A stretch of 64,000 nucleotides of DNA, from the NCBI GenBank assembly GCA_938049385.1, contig CALIBQ010000004.1:26739-90738 (forward strand), written 5' to 3'. The position numbers and the translations under genes were made by a program. Position 1 is the stretch's first letter. Each line of letters begins with the position of its first letter. The notes beneath the pieces were generated by a model. It was not told the DNA's origin. It did no database searches and worked only from the letters and a program-made list of their open reading frames with translations. Positions 1 through 11,189 of this stretch are shown piece by piece. This DNA comes from an uncultured Anaerolineae bacterium (GTDB lineage: Bacteria; Chloroflexota; Anaerolineae; JACIWP01).

Positions 1-1
1 G

Positions 2-463
2 CTGGTAGTCATCGTCTGGGTACTGCTGTTCGGGACCACCTGGGGGCTGAAGGTGCGGGCGGTCGGGGAACACCCTTCGGCGGCGGACACCTCCGGCGTG
101 GATGTCGCCGGCATCCGCTACGCCTGCACCATCCTCGGCGCGGCCTTCGCCGGCCTGGGCGGGGCGGTGCTCAGCGTGGCGCAGATGAAGCTTTTCACCG
201 AGAACATGGTCGCCGGCCGCGGCTGGATCGCCATTGCGCTGGTCATTTTCTCCCGCTGGCACCCCGGCCTGGCGCTGGCCGGCGCTGTCCTGTTCGGGCT
301 GGCGGATGCCCTGCAGTTCCGCTTCCAGGCCCTGGGCTTCGAGGCGGTCCCCTACGAGTTCCTGCTCATGCTCCCCTATATCCTGACCATCGTCGTCCTG
401 CTGGCCGGCGGCCGGCGGGGCGCCGCGCCGGCGGCCCTCGGCATCCCGTACGAGAAGGAGTAA
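2..463 (+). CDS. ABC transporter permease, nucleoside/simple-sugar type (3' part)
   Basis: This is the C-terminal part of a membrane permease; the gene begins before the window and the reading frame is open from base 2. It reads LKVRAVGEHP, followed by an Ala/Gly-rich helix (GAAFAGLGGAVLSV) and NMVAGRGWIAIALVIFSRW. That pattern is typical of the YufQ/NupQ-like permeases that import nucleosides or simple sugars together with a second permease, an ATPase and a lipoprotein. At least three hydrophobic segments are visible and the protein ends with a short charged tail. A GTG at 53 could be mistaken for a start, but the conserved loop begins before it. Family assignment is fairly sure; the substrate is not. 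Confidence 0.8.
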   Translation: MVVIVWVLLFGTTWGLKVRAVGEHPSAADTSGVDVAGIRYACTILGAAFAGLGGAVLSVAQMKLFTENMVAGRGWIAIALVIFSRWHPGLALAGAVLFGLADALQFRFQALGFEAVPYEFLLMLPYILTIVVLLAGGRRGAAPAALGIPYEKE

Positions 464-578
464 CCGGGTACGACGGAACCTAGGTGCTCCGTGCCATCTA
501 CGACGTCGGCCGCTGGTGGCCGTAACAAGAAGCCCCTCCCCCGCAGCGCAGGAAAGGGGCCGTGGGTAAGGACCATAT

Positions 579-664
579 CCCCTCGCTCACCGCGTGGGAG
601 AGGGGCCAGGAGTGAGGGCCATTCCCTTCGCCCACCGCGTAGGAGAGGGGCCAGGGGTGAGGGC
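579..664. repeat. Two tandem ~40-bp direct repeats
   Basis: Two imperfect copies (about 579-618 and 624-664) share the core ACCGCGTNGGAGAGGGGCC and end in GGGTGAGGGC or AGTGAGGGC. A related GC-rich stretch lies just upstream at 531-565. Similar G-rich units occur at 31111-31186 and 31543-31582. They lie between convergent genes and carry no convincing reading frame. Confidence 0.6.
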
Positions 665-666
665 AC

Positions 667-1185
667 CTACATGCACACCGCTTCCGTCCGCTCCAACGGC
701 TTCCAGCGAGATTCCCGCAGGCGCTTGGAGAAGATCAGCAGGTCATCCCCATCCTGATAAAAATCATGCACCACCGCCTCGACCTGATAGCCGCAGTGGG
801 CGTACAGCGCACAGGCGGATGCATACAGCGGGGAACTCGAGGTCTCGATCAGGACCTTACGGCCCCCTCGTGCGGCGATCTCCTCCTCCGCCTCTTGCAA
901 GAGCGCCCGTCCAATGCCCCGATGCTGTGCCTCCGGGGCTACCGCGATCCAGTAGATATCGTATATCCCTTCCGTCAGGGAATGGGGGCCGAAACAAACA
1001 TAGCCCCACACCGCACCGCCCTCGCGATACACGCGAAAAGAATAGCCGCTCCGCTCCTCACCTGCGCTCAGGTACTGGGACCACAGCTCCTGGGCGCACC
1101 GTACCTCGCCGGCGGTAAAGACGCCGGCCTGCTGGGTGATGCGGAGTATACTTGACCCGTCTGCTTCTGTCGCTGACTCGATCAT
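667..1185 (-). CDS. GNAT-family N-acetyltransferase of the aminomutase/ATP-grasp operon
   Basis: A GCN5-related acetyltransferase of about 172 residues, transferring an acetyl group from acetyl-CoA to an amine. The acetyl-CoA-binding loop is the motif Q-H-R-G-I-G-R-A preceded by the strand YDIYWIAVAPEA. The C-terminal half holds YAHCGYQVEAVVHDFYQDGDD, the usual last-strand region. The start at 1185 (MIESATEADG) aligns with the usual beginning of this GNAT group; an in-frame ATG at 1239 would lie far inside the preceding gene. It is the last gene of a four-gene operon after two ATP-grasp ligases and a lysine 2,3-aminomutase-like enzyme, so an amino group made by the aminomutase is a reasonable acceptor. 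It is shorter than the AblB acetyltransferases of the N-epsilon-acetyl-beta-lysine pathway. The substrate is inferred only. Confidence 0.8.
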   Translation of the reverse strand: MIESATEADGSSILRITQQAGVFTAGEVRCAQELWSQYLSAGEERSGYSFRVYREGGAVWGYVCFGPHSLTEGIYDIYWIAVAPEAQHRGIGRALLQEAEEEIAARGGRKVLIETSSSPLYASACALYAHCGYQVEAVVHDFYQDGDDLLIFSKRLRESRWKPLERTEAVCM

Positions 1186-2215
1186 ACGTGTGCCTTCCCT
1201 GCCAGGCGATCTCCAGGATGTGCTCCACCATATCGGCATAGGACAAGCCGGCCTGCGCCGCCGCCCGGAAAAAGCCGGCGTCCGGCGCGATGTCCGGGTT
1301 GCAGTTCACCTCAATCACATAGGGCATGCCCTCTTCCGACACCCGCATATCCACCCGGGCATACCCCTCACAGCCAATGATCTCCCACACCGCCACCGCG
1401 ACAGAGGAGATGGCACTGCGCAGGGTGTCATCGTGCAGGGTGTTGTACACCGCCGGCGTATGCTGATACTCGAACGACCCCTCCTCCCACTTGGCCGCGT
1501 ACGAGACGATGCGCTGATACGGGTCTGGGAAAGCGCTGAAGTCAATCTCGGCCAGCGGGAGCAGTTCGGGCGGTTCGCCCCACAGGGCCGCGTTGAATTC
1601 CCGGCCGGCGATGAACTCCTCCACCAGCGATGCCTGGCGGTACGTCTGCCGCATGTATGCCACCCGCCGGCGCACCTCGGCCAAGGAATGGGCCACCGCC
1701 GGATACTCCACCCCAACGCTCCCATCTTCCGCCATCGGCTTGACGATGACCGGATACCCCAAGCCCAGGTCCGCCTCGTCGCGCAGTTCGTCCTCATGCT
1801 GGACGATGCGCCAGGGAGGGGTCGGGATGCCGTGCTGGGCCAGGAGCGATTTGGTGCGGCCCTTGTGCGTGGTCAGGGCCAGGGCATCGCCGCGGGCGCC
1901 GGTGAAGCAGTAGCCCATAGCTTCCAGTGCCCAGGCAACGCGCGCTTCCTCAAAGAGCCGGCCTTCCCCGCCGTCCACCAGGTTGAAGACCACCCACTCC
2001 GTCGGAGGGTACTGGCGCGCCAGGTCCTCCACCTCGCCGGCCAGGGACACGAGGGCAGCCCGATAGCCTTTCGACTGCAGGGCCTCTGCCACCGCATGGG
2101 CGCATGAGGCCATGCTCCGTTCCGCGAGCAGGTCGCGCGGTTCGCCCTTCACCAAGCGGCGGCTGTCGTGGAACAGCACCACCACGCCAGCCAATTCCTG
2201 CGGCAGTACAGCCAT
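1058..2215 (-). CDS. ATP-grasp ligase, D-Ala-D-Ala-ligase-like (second copy)
   Basis: A 385-residue ATP-grasp protein expected to join a carboxylate to an amine through an acyl phosphate. Visible signs are the central YPVIVKPMAEDGSVGV nucleotide-binding segment, LVEEFIAGREFNAAL, and the metal-binding VIEVNCNPDIAPDAG near residue 305. The start follows a good ribosome-binding site (GGAGGGG). It lies 30 bp after the first ligase gene. The last ~40 residues (Arg-rich, after LEIAWQGRH) run 128 bp into the start of the GNAT gene in another frame; this is unusual and could be a real overlap or a frameshift that removed an earlier stop. It is related to D-Ala-D-Ala ligase but divergent in its N-terminal domain, so peptidoglycan synthesis is unlikely to be its job. 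Confidence 0.78.
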   Translation of the reverse strand: MAVLPQELAGVVVLFHDSRRLVKGEPRDLLAERSMASCAHAVAEALQSKGYRAALVSLAGEVEDLARQYPPTEWVVFNLVDGGEGRLFEEARVAWALEAMGYCFTGARGDALALTTHKGRTKSLLAQHGIPTPPWRIVQHEDELRDEADLGLGYPVIVKPMAEDGSVGVEYPAVAHSLAEVRRRVAYMRQTYRQASLVEEFIAGREFNAALWGEPPELLPLAEIDFSAFPDPYQRIVSYAAKWEEGSFEYQHTPAVYNTLHDDTLRSAISSVAVAVWEIIGCEGYARVDMRVSEEGMPYVIEVNCNPDIAPDAGFFRAAAQAGLSYADMVEHILEIAWQGRHTYDRVSDRSRRVKYTPHHPAGRRLYRRRGTVRPGAVVPVPERR

Positions 2216-2245
2216 CTCCCCCTCCTATTCCTTTGTCAGGAGCAC

Positions 2246-3358
2246 TCAACCAGGCTTGCCCTGGGCGACGGAGGCCTCGCTGGGCGGCCGGCCGGCGGAC
2301 GGATGTCCCACCGCCGAGGCCATGCCGTAGCGCTCCAGCGCCAGGTTCAGAATCTCGTTGATGAGCGTGGTGTACTCCACTCCGCCGGCGCGCGCCGCGA
2401 TCACGATATCGCTGTAGATCGGGTTCAGGCCCGGCAGGGTGTTGATCTCCATCAGCATGGGCCGGCCGGCGGCATCCAGCCGGAAATCCACCCGCGCCAC
2501 GTCCAGCCCGCCCAGCACCTCAAAGGCCTGGACGGCCAACTTCTGCAGTTCAGCCGCCAGCGCGGGGTCTATCGGTGCTGGGCAAAGGTAATTCAGGTCC
2601 AGCGCCTTATCGGTCTTCAGGTAACTGCTGTAAGGGGTGCCGGCCTCTGATACCGGGCTGACGTCAATCTCCAGCACCGGGAAGACATGGAAGCCTTCGG
2701 CGTCGTAGAAGCCGGGGCGCCGGCGCTCGCCGCCGCGCAGTCGGTTGCCCACCAGCCCGACGGTGAACTCGCGGCCCGGCAGATAGGCCTCCACCAGCGC
2801 CGGCTGGCGGTAGCGCGCGATCAGCCAGCGCACCCGCTCGTAGAGCGCCGGCATGTCCCGCACCACCGATCCCTCGTCAATGCCCATGCCGGAGCCTTCC
2901 TGCACCGGCTTGACGAACAGGGGGAACTCCAGTTCCGGCGACAGCGGCTCGTCCCCACGCGAAAAGACCTGGAAGGGAGCGGTGGGCAGGCCGGCGTCCC
3001 GCCAGACCCGCTTTGCCGCCGCCTTATTTAGGGAAAGCGCATGCGCCAGCACCTTGGAGCCGGTGTAGGGGATGGCCAGCATTTCCAGGATGGCCGGCAC
3101 GTGCGATTCGCGCGCATCCCCCCGCAGGCCTTCGGCGATATTGAAGCAGATATCGGGCCGCGCCGCGCGCAGGGCATCCCACAGGGTCTCATCCGCTTCC
3201 AGCAGGGTAACCCGATGCCCGCCGGCCTCCAGCGCCTCCTTGATACCGTTGACCGTGACCTCGGTATCATACTCCGCCAGGGCATCCGGCGGCGCATCAG
3301 GTCCCACCTGCACATGATGTTTCAAATTGAAGATCAACCCGACATGCAGTTGCGGCAT
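2246..3358 (-). CDS. D-Ala-D-Ala-ligase-like ATP-grasp enzyme (first copy)
   Basis: A 370-residue ATP-grasp ligase closely resembling D-alanine-D-alanine ligase: an N-terminal domain with DICFNIAEGLRG, the LFVKPVQEGSGMGI nucleotide site, VEAYLPGREFTVGL, and the Mg-binding C-terminal VDFRL...MEINTLPGLNP motif. It follows the aminomutase gene by 27 bp and precedes a second, different ATP-grasp gene by 30 bp, all on one strand. Two such ligases in a row next to an aminomutase suggest stepwise amide-bond formation in a small peptide-like product. It could still be a true Ddl, but the genome context (no mur genes nearby) argues against that. No strong ribosome-binding site is visible before the ATG. 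Confidence 0.85.
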   Translation of the reverse strand: MPQLHVGLIFNLKHHVQVGPDAPPDALAEYDTEVTVNGIKEALEAGGHRVTLLEADETLWDALRAARPDICFNIAEGLRGDARESHVPAILEMLAIPYTGSKVLAHALSLNKAAAKRVWRDAGLPTAPFQVFSRGDEPLSPELEFPLFVKPVQEGSGMGIDEGSVVRDMPALYERVRWLIARYRQPALVEAYLPGREFTVGLVGNRLRGGERRRPGFYDAEGFHVFPVLEIDVSPVSEAGTPYSSYLKTDKALDLNYLCPAPIDPALAAELQKLAVQAFEVLGGLDVARVDFRLDAAGRPMLMEINTLPGLNPIYSDIVIAARAGGVEYTTLINEILNLALERYGMASAVGHPSAGRPPSEASVAQGKPG

Positions 3359-3385
3359 ATGATAGCGTTATCCCTGTTCCTACAC

Positions 3386-4744
3386 TTAGCGTGCAGGAAT
3401 CTCCATAGAATGAACCGGCTCCGCGACATAAGCCTCGCGTTGATGGGCCTCCTGCCAGCCGGCCGGCTCGATGCTCCGGGCCTCGCCGGCCAGCAAGCCG
3501 CGCACGCCGGCCTGTGTCCCTTCCCCCCGGCGAGCCTTGCAGTAGGGACAGGTATGCGGATCATGGGAGACGTAATGGCTCGGCTGTTCGTAAGAACAGA
3601 TAAAGCCCTCGTAATTGCGCACTACCACCCGCCGCTCCGACATGCTCAACAGATAGTTGGGCAGGATAGGTACTTTGCCACCGCCGCCCGGCGCGTCGAT
3701 CACAAAGGTCGGGATGGCATAGCCAGAGGTATGACCCCGCAGGGACTCCATAATCTCGATGCCCTTCTGCACCGGTGTGCGGAAGTGGTCCGTCCCCCGC
3801 ACCATGTCGCACTGATAGAGGTAGTAGGGCCGCACCCGGTTCCGCACCAGTCGGTGCACCAAGGCGGTGATAACGTTCGGACAGTCGTTGATGCCGGCCA
3901 GCAGGACGGTCTGGCTTCCCAGGGGGATGCCGGCGTCCGCCAGCTTCGCCAGCGCCCGCTCCACTTCTGGCGACACCTCTTTCGGATGATTGAAGTGGAT
4001 GTTCATCCACAGCGGGTGATAGGCGCGCAGCATCTGCACCAGGTCATCGGTAACGCGCTGGGGCAGGAACACCGGCACCCGTGTCCCAATGCGGATGATT
4101 TCCACATGGGGTATGGCCCGCAGACGTGAAAGCAGATACTGCAGGACCTTGGGGGCCAGCAGAAGCGGGTCACCGCCGGAAAGCAGGACATCACGCACCT
4201 GCGGATGTGCGGCGATGTATGCCAACTGCTGTTCATAGACCCGGAAGCCCATCTGGGCATGGGCATCGCCCACCAGCCGGCTACGGGTGCAGAACCGGCA
4301 GTAGCTGGCGCACTGCGCCGTTACCAGCATCAGCACGCGGTCCGGGTAGCGGTGCACCAGGCCCGGCACGGGGGAATGCGCGTCCTCAGCCAGGGAATCC
4401 TCATACTCCCATTCCGCCGGCGTCAGCTCCGCCGTCGTCGGGATCACCTGCCGGCGAATGGGACAGTTGGGATCGTCCGGGTCCATCAGGCTGGCGAAGT
4501 AGGGGGTTACCGCGACGCGAAAATGCCCGGGTGCCGCCAGAGCTTCTCTCTCTTCATCGGTCAGGCGAACGACCCGAGCAAAATCCTCAGTGGTGCGCAG
4601 GCGGTGGCTTAACTGCCAGCGCCAATCGTTCCACAGCTCAGGAGCGATGTGACTCCATGCGCCAGGAGGCTCCTCAGCACTACCGGGAGGCTCTTCGACG
4701 CTACCAGGAGGCTCTTCCAGTTCGCGAGTGTCAATCAATTCCAT
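3386..4744 (-). CDS. kamA: KamA-family lysine 2,3-aminomutase-like radical SAM enzyme
   Basis: A 452-residue radical SAM, PLP-dependent aminomutase expected to convert L-lysine to beta-lysine. The 4Fe-4S motif CxxxCxxC is seen at Cys145, Cys149 and Cys152 (CASYCRFC). The PLP lysine lies in DAPGGGGK. Both acidic residues that hold the side-chain amino group in clostridial lysine 2,3-aminomutase appear conserved (the Asp of YQCDMVRG and the Asp of VIDAPGGGG), which favours lysine over glutamate. A C-terminal H-x-x-H-D-P-H-T-C-P-Y-C segment looks like the zinc site of the family. The N-terminus carries three near-identical EEPPG repeats (residues 10-28). The start has a good AAGGAGGA site. It is the first gene of the operon with two ATP-grasp ligases and a GNAT. 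EF-P beta-lysylation (EpmB) is less likely, because EpmB is shorter and no EF-P gene is nearby. Confidence 0.88.
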   Translation of the reverse strand: MELIDTRELEEPPGSVEEPPGSAEEPPGAWSHIAPELWNDWRWQLSHRLRTTEDFARVVRLTDEEREALAAPGHFRVAVTPYFASLMDPDDPNCPIRRQVIPTTAELTPAEWEYEDSLAEDAHSPVPGLVHRYPDRVLMLVTAQCASYCRFCTRSRLVGDAHAQMGFRVYEQQLAYIAAHPQVRDVLLSGGDPLLLAPKVLQYLLSRLRAIPHVEIIRIGTRVPVFLPQRVTDDLVQMLRAYHPLWMNIHFNHPKEVSPEVERALAKLADAGIPLGSQTVLLAGINDCPNVITALVHRLVRNRVRPYYLYQCDMVRGTDHFRTPVQKGIEIMESLRGHTSGYAIPTFVIDAPGGGGKVPILPNYLLSMSERRVVVRNYEGFICSYEQPSHYVSHDPHTCPYCKARRGEGTQAGVRGLLAGEARSIEPAGWQEAHQREAYVAEPVHSMEIPAR

Positions 4745-4826
4745 AGGGGTTCGTTCTCATCCTCCTTTTCGAGAATTGAACGCCATGCCGGCGGTTCTCG
4801 TAATAACAACACCCTTCAGCGCAAAG

Positions 4827-4855
4827 GTTATACACGAAAGCCCCGGAATAATCAA
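4827..4855 (-). promoter_or_regulatory. Predicted promoter of the aminomutase operon
   Basis: On the minus strand TTGATT (4855-4850) and TATAAC (4832-4827) are separated by 17 bp, about 80 bp upstream of the aminomutase ATG. No other candidate stands out in this stretch. Confidence 0.45.
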
Positions 4856-4913
4856 AATCCCGGTCCGCAAATTACCATTTTTGCCGACATTGCCGGCACG
4901 CATGCCGGCATCG

Positions 4914-5021
4914 CGGCCTGGCGGCTGAAACCGCGGCAGTAACTGCGAAGCCTGTCTGTGCAAGCTTCGCGAAGTCGGCGCAGACCCGCGGTTTCAACTG
5001 CCAGGCGATGAGCCAATACCC
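4914..5021 (+). repeat. Dispersed palindromic repeat, family A, copy 1
   Basis: A hairpin-forming element starting CGGCCTGGCGGCTGAA and ending GAGCCAATACCC. The outer arms pair (CTGGCGGCTGAAACCGCGG with CCGCGGTTTCAACTGCCAG). Close copies lie at 14117-14279 and, inverted, at 31205-31363. It sits in the 490-bp gap between the divergent aminomutase operon and carA; besides two promoters, nothing else is evident in that gap. Confidence 0.75.
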
Positions 5022-5071
5022 ACAAATCGAATGACAATCTGGACTTTTCCGCACTCCCATCCCCCTCCGAT

Positions 5072-5099
5072 TTGACACCCATGCCCTTTTCCATATAAT
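5072..5099 (+). promoter_or_regulatory. Consensus sigma-70 promoter of carAB
   Basis: TTGACA at 5072-5077 and TATAAT at 5094-5099 are both perfect consensus hexamers, with a 16-bp spacer. Transcription would start near 5106 and give a 130-nt leader. The leader holds a dyad (TTCAGCC 5173-5179 with GGCTGAA 5204-5210) and a 21-codon open frame (5144-5209) that has no good ribosome-binding site. No terminator is visible before carA. Confidence 0.75.
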
Positions 5100-5234
5100 T
5101 GTCCGTACAAATTGCCAGGTACCCCGGCAGTGTCGCCACCTGCATGATCCAGCCTGATCAATCCAATTCGTTTTCAGCCGGCCGCCGGCCTACGACGGCA
5201 ACGGGCTGAACGCGCGCCTGGAGGGAGACACTTC

Positions 5235-6368
5235 ATGAACCAAGCTACCCTGGTACTGGAAGACGGGACGGTCCTGCGCGGCCGCGCCTTCGGCGCCATC
5301 GGCGAAACCGCCGGCGAAATTGTCTTCAGCACTGGCATGACCGGCTATCAGGAGGTGCTGACCGACCCGTCCTATCGCGGCCAGATCGTTGTCATGACCG
5401 CGCCGCAGATCGGCAATGTCGGTATCAACCTAGAGGACGACGAGTCCAGCCGGCCCTGGTTGGCCGGCTTCATTGTACGTGATCCCAGCCCCATCGTCAG
5501 CAATTGGCGCGCCGCCATGTCGCTGGATGAATACCTCAGCCGGCACGGCATCGTGGCAATGGCCGACTGCCCCACCCGCGCGCTGGTGCGGCATATCCGC
5601 ACCCAGGGCGCCATGCGTGCCGTATTGTCCTCCGTTGACGACAATGCCGACCGCCTGCTGGAAAAGGCCCGATCCATCCCAACGATGAGCGGCCAGGAGC
5701 TGGTGAGCCAGGTCACCTGTCGGGAACCGTACACGTGGGACGAGCCGGCTGACCCTGTCTGGTACCCCAACGGCATCCCCGGCGCGGACGAAACACCGCC
5801 TCTGCATGTCGTAGCCTACGACTTCGGCCTGAAGCACAACATCCTGCGGCTGATGCGGCGCTGTGGGATGCGCATCACGGCGGTGCCGGCAGACACGCCG
5901 GCGGAGCAGGTGCTCGCACTCTCCCCCGCCGGCGTCTTCCTCTCCAACGGCCCCGGCGACCCGGCCGCCGTCACCTATGCCATCGCATCCGTGCGCCGCC
6001 TGCTGGGGCACGTGCCCATTTTCGGCATCTGCCTGGGGCATCAGATACTGGCGCTGGCACTGGGCGGGCGCACCTATAAACTGAAATTCGGCCATCGCGG
6101 CATCAATCAGCCCGTCAAGAACCTGCTGACCGGCCGAGTGGAGATCACCACCCATAATCACGGCTTCGCCGTGGATGCGGACAGCCTTCCGCAAGGCGCG
6201 GAAGTTACCCATGTCAACCTCAATGACGGATGTGTGGAAGGCCTGCGGCATGTCGAATATGGGGCCTTCAGCGTGCAGTTCCATCCCGAGGCCGGCCCTG
6301 GTCCCCACGATGCCGTGCACCTCTTCCAGCAGTTCCGCCAGCTTATGCTGGAGCGCCGGCCCTCCTGA
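5235..6368 (+). CDS. carA: Carbamoyl-phosphate synthase, small (glutaminase) subunit
   Basis: The protein hydrolyses glutamine and passes ammonia to CarB for carbamoyl phosphate synthesis, the entry to pyrimidine and arginine production. The 377-residue length is normal. The N-terminal CarA domain begins [12 protein letters not shown], and the class I glutamine amidotransferase domain holds the nucleophile Cys266 in FGICLGHQ, the THNHGFAV loop, and the catalytic His/Glu in [10 protein letters not shown]. The start follows GGAGGGA. It is followed 12 bp later by carB and preceded by a consensus promoter. The enzyme acts in the cytoplasm as a CarA-CarB heterodimer. Confidence 0.98.
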   Translation: MNQATLVLEDGTVLRGRAFGAIGETAGEIVFSTGMTGYQEVLTDPSYRGQIVVMTAPQIGNVGINLEDDESSRPWLAGFIVRDPSPIVSNWRAAMSLDEYLSRHGIVAMADCPTRALVRHIRTQGAMRAVLSSVDDNADRLLEKARSIPTMSGQELVSQVTCREPYTWDEPADPVWYPNGIPGADETPPLHVVAYDFGLKHNILRLMRRCGMRITAVPADTPAEQVLALSPAGVFLSNGPGDPAAVTYAIASVRRLLGHVPIFGICLGHQILALALGGRTYKLKFGHRGINQPVKNLLTGRVEITTHNHGFAVDADSLPQGAEVTHVNLNDGCVEGLRHVEYGAFSVQFHPEAGPGPHDAVHLFQQFRQLMLERRPS

Positions 6369-6380
6369 GGAGACACAGCC

Positions 6381-9596
<3,216 letters not shown>

Positions 9597-9614
9597 CCCT
9601 CCCTCCCCAACACA

Positions 9615-9649
9615 AAACGGGGCATCGTCCATAAGGCGATGCCCCGTTT
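9615..9649. terminator. Bidirectional hairpin terminator between carB and the cytochrome operon
   Basis: A perfect 13-bp stem (9615-9627 with 9637-9649) and a 9-nt loop lie between convergent genes. The flanks are A-rich on the left and T-rich on the right, so it can serve both directions. Confidence 0.75.
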
Positions 9650-9668
9650 CACTTTCATGAGCGCCGGC

Positions 9669-11114
9669 TCAGAACCCAGGGATTTCCTTGACGATCACTC
9701 CCCCGTTGGCCTTCACCTCATACGGGAGCAGGTCTTTCTCCGTCAGGAACACGTCCGGGTTGCCGTGGCAGTTGGTGCACGACTGGTTCTGCGGCGTCAC
9801 CCGCTGGATGTTGTGCGGCGTGGCGTATTTCCACGTCGGCAAAGCATCATAGTTCCTCAGCAGGTCCTGTCCGTAGTACTCGTAGTCATCCGGCGCGATG
9901 GGCACATGCCGCAGGACGACGTACTTCCACGGTCGCTCCGGACTGCGCAGGGGATTCAGGCCGATCTTGAAATTCATCTCGGTCTTGGCGATCTTGTAAT
10001 ATGGGATGCCGTCCTGCTGGGCCACGTGGCAAGAATAGCAGTTCTTGTACGTGGTCGCATGACAGACCGAGCAGGCCAGCAGTTCCAGATGCTTTTCGGT
10101 ATGTTGGGTGATGCCGTCGCCCGGCTTCACATCCGAGTGGCACTCCCGGCAGTCCGGCGTGGGGGGCCCGTCGTAGCGGTGCTTTTTCTCGCCCAATGCA
10201 CCGTGCATCTGGTCCCGCGAATGACAGCGGAAGCAGGGCATGCCGGCCTTCTGCCAGTGCACATCCGCCGGCACCCCCTCGTTCTCGCCCTTATACTCAT
10301 CGTTGATGCGGCTTCCGTGACAGCCAGTACAGGTCAGGTTCATAGGAGGTATCTTCTTAAAATCATGCCCCTGGAGTAAGCCGCCGTCCAGGTTGGTCGG
10401 CATGCTGACGTGGCACTGGCCGCATGAGGTATGGCACTTGTTGCAGTGGTTAGCCATCATCTGGTCAATCTGCGGATATTTGTCAGGTGTACTGCGCGTG
10501 TACAGCGCGGTGCGGTAGCCGGCCAGCGTGCTGTGCAGGCTCGTGGCATCCGTGGTCACAATCTCGCGATGACAAGGCGCACAGGCCTTCTGCGAGTCTG
10601 GCTCGCGCACTACCCCTTCATGCGCTTCCATAGAAGCCACGCCGGATTTGCCGCCGTGGCAGGTGATGCACCCGAAGCGGTCATGCAGGCTGGCAGAGAA
10701 CTGCTCGCTGTTGATGAAAACCTTTTGCCATGCCTCAACCTGAGGCACTTCGCCTCCCCAACCCTCGCCTTCCGACAGATTTGGCCCCTTCTCCGATTCC
10801 TTCGCCAGCTCCCGGAGCCTGGCTTCATCGGTGTGGCAGGCGCGGCAGTTGGAGTCGTCCGCCTTGACACCGCCATCACCAGCGGTCGCCGGCGCCGGCA
10901 GTGGGAATGACAGCGGCACCGGAGTAGGCCGGGGAGGCGTCGTGGGCGTCGGCTCGACGGTCGGCGGCGCATACTGGGTCGGGGTCGGGAACACCGGCGC
11001 GATCGGCGTCGGGGCCGGCCCACACCCGGCCGCCGCTACCATCACCAGCAGGCCGATAAGCATTACGACCGCTGGCCCAACCCATCGGGCATATTTGCGC
11101 AGGGAATCACTCAT
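9669..11114 (-). CDS. Lipoprotein multihaem cytochrome c (11 haem motifs)
   Basis: An exported c-type cytochrome with eleven CxxCH haem-binding motifs, the first in NCRACHTDEAR and the last in SCTNCHGNP near the C-terminus. The start at 11114 (MSDSLRKYARW) follows AGGAGA; an upstream ATG in frame would spoil the signal peptide. The N-terminus has a hydrophobic helix and a lipobox-like AAAGC, so it is probably lipid-anchored on the outer face of the membrane, followed by a Pro/Thr-rich linker of about 60 residues. It is the last gene of an operon with a ferredoxin, NrfD and a second multihaem cytochrome. No active-site motif of nitrite or hydroxylamine reductases is evident, so electron transfer rather than catalysis is the best guess. 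Confidence 0.9.
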   Translation of the reverse strand: MSDSLRKYARWVGPAVVMLIGLLVMVAAAGCGPAPTPIAPVFPTPTQYAPPTVEPTPTTPPRPTPVPLSFPLPAPATAGDGGVKADDSNCRACHTDEARLRELAKESEKGPNLSEGEGWGGEVPQVEAWQKVFINSEQFSASLHDRFGCITCHGGKSGVASMEAHEGVVREPDSQKACAPCHREIVTTDATSLHSTLAGYRTALYTRSTPDKYPQIDQMMANHCNKCHTSCGQCHVSMPTNLDGGLLQGHDFKKIPPMNLTCTGCHGSRINDEYKGENEGVPADVHWQKAGMPCFRCHSRDQMHGALGEKKHRYDGPPTPDCRECHSDVKPGDGITQHTEKHLELLACSVCHATTYKNCYSCHVAQQDGIPYYKIAKTEMNFKIGLNPLRSPERPWKYVVLRHVPIAPDDYEYYGQDLLRNYDALPTWKYATPHNIQRVTPQNQSCTNCHGNPDVFLTEKDLLPYEVKANGGVIVKEIPGF

Positions 11115-11189
11115 GGCATCTCTCCTGCAAAGAGATGGGCAGGAACGTCCCGATGTGGCGATGAGCGCGCTCACCGGGACACGACAGCT

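Noticed and set aside
4914..5021. Possible CRISPR-like array from recurring hairpin repeats
   Set aside because: Copies are single and dispersed over the window, not regularly spaced with unique spacers.
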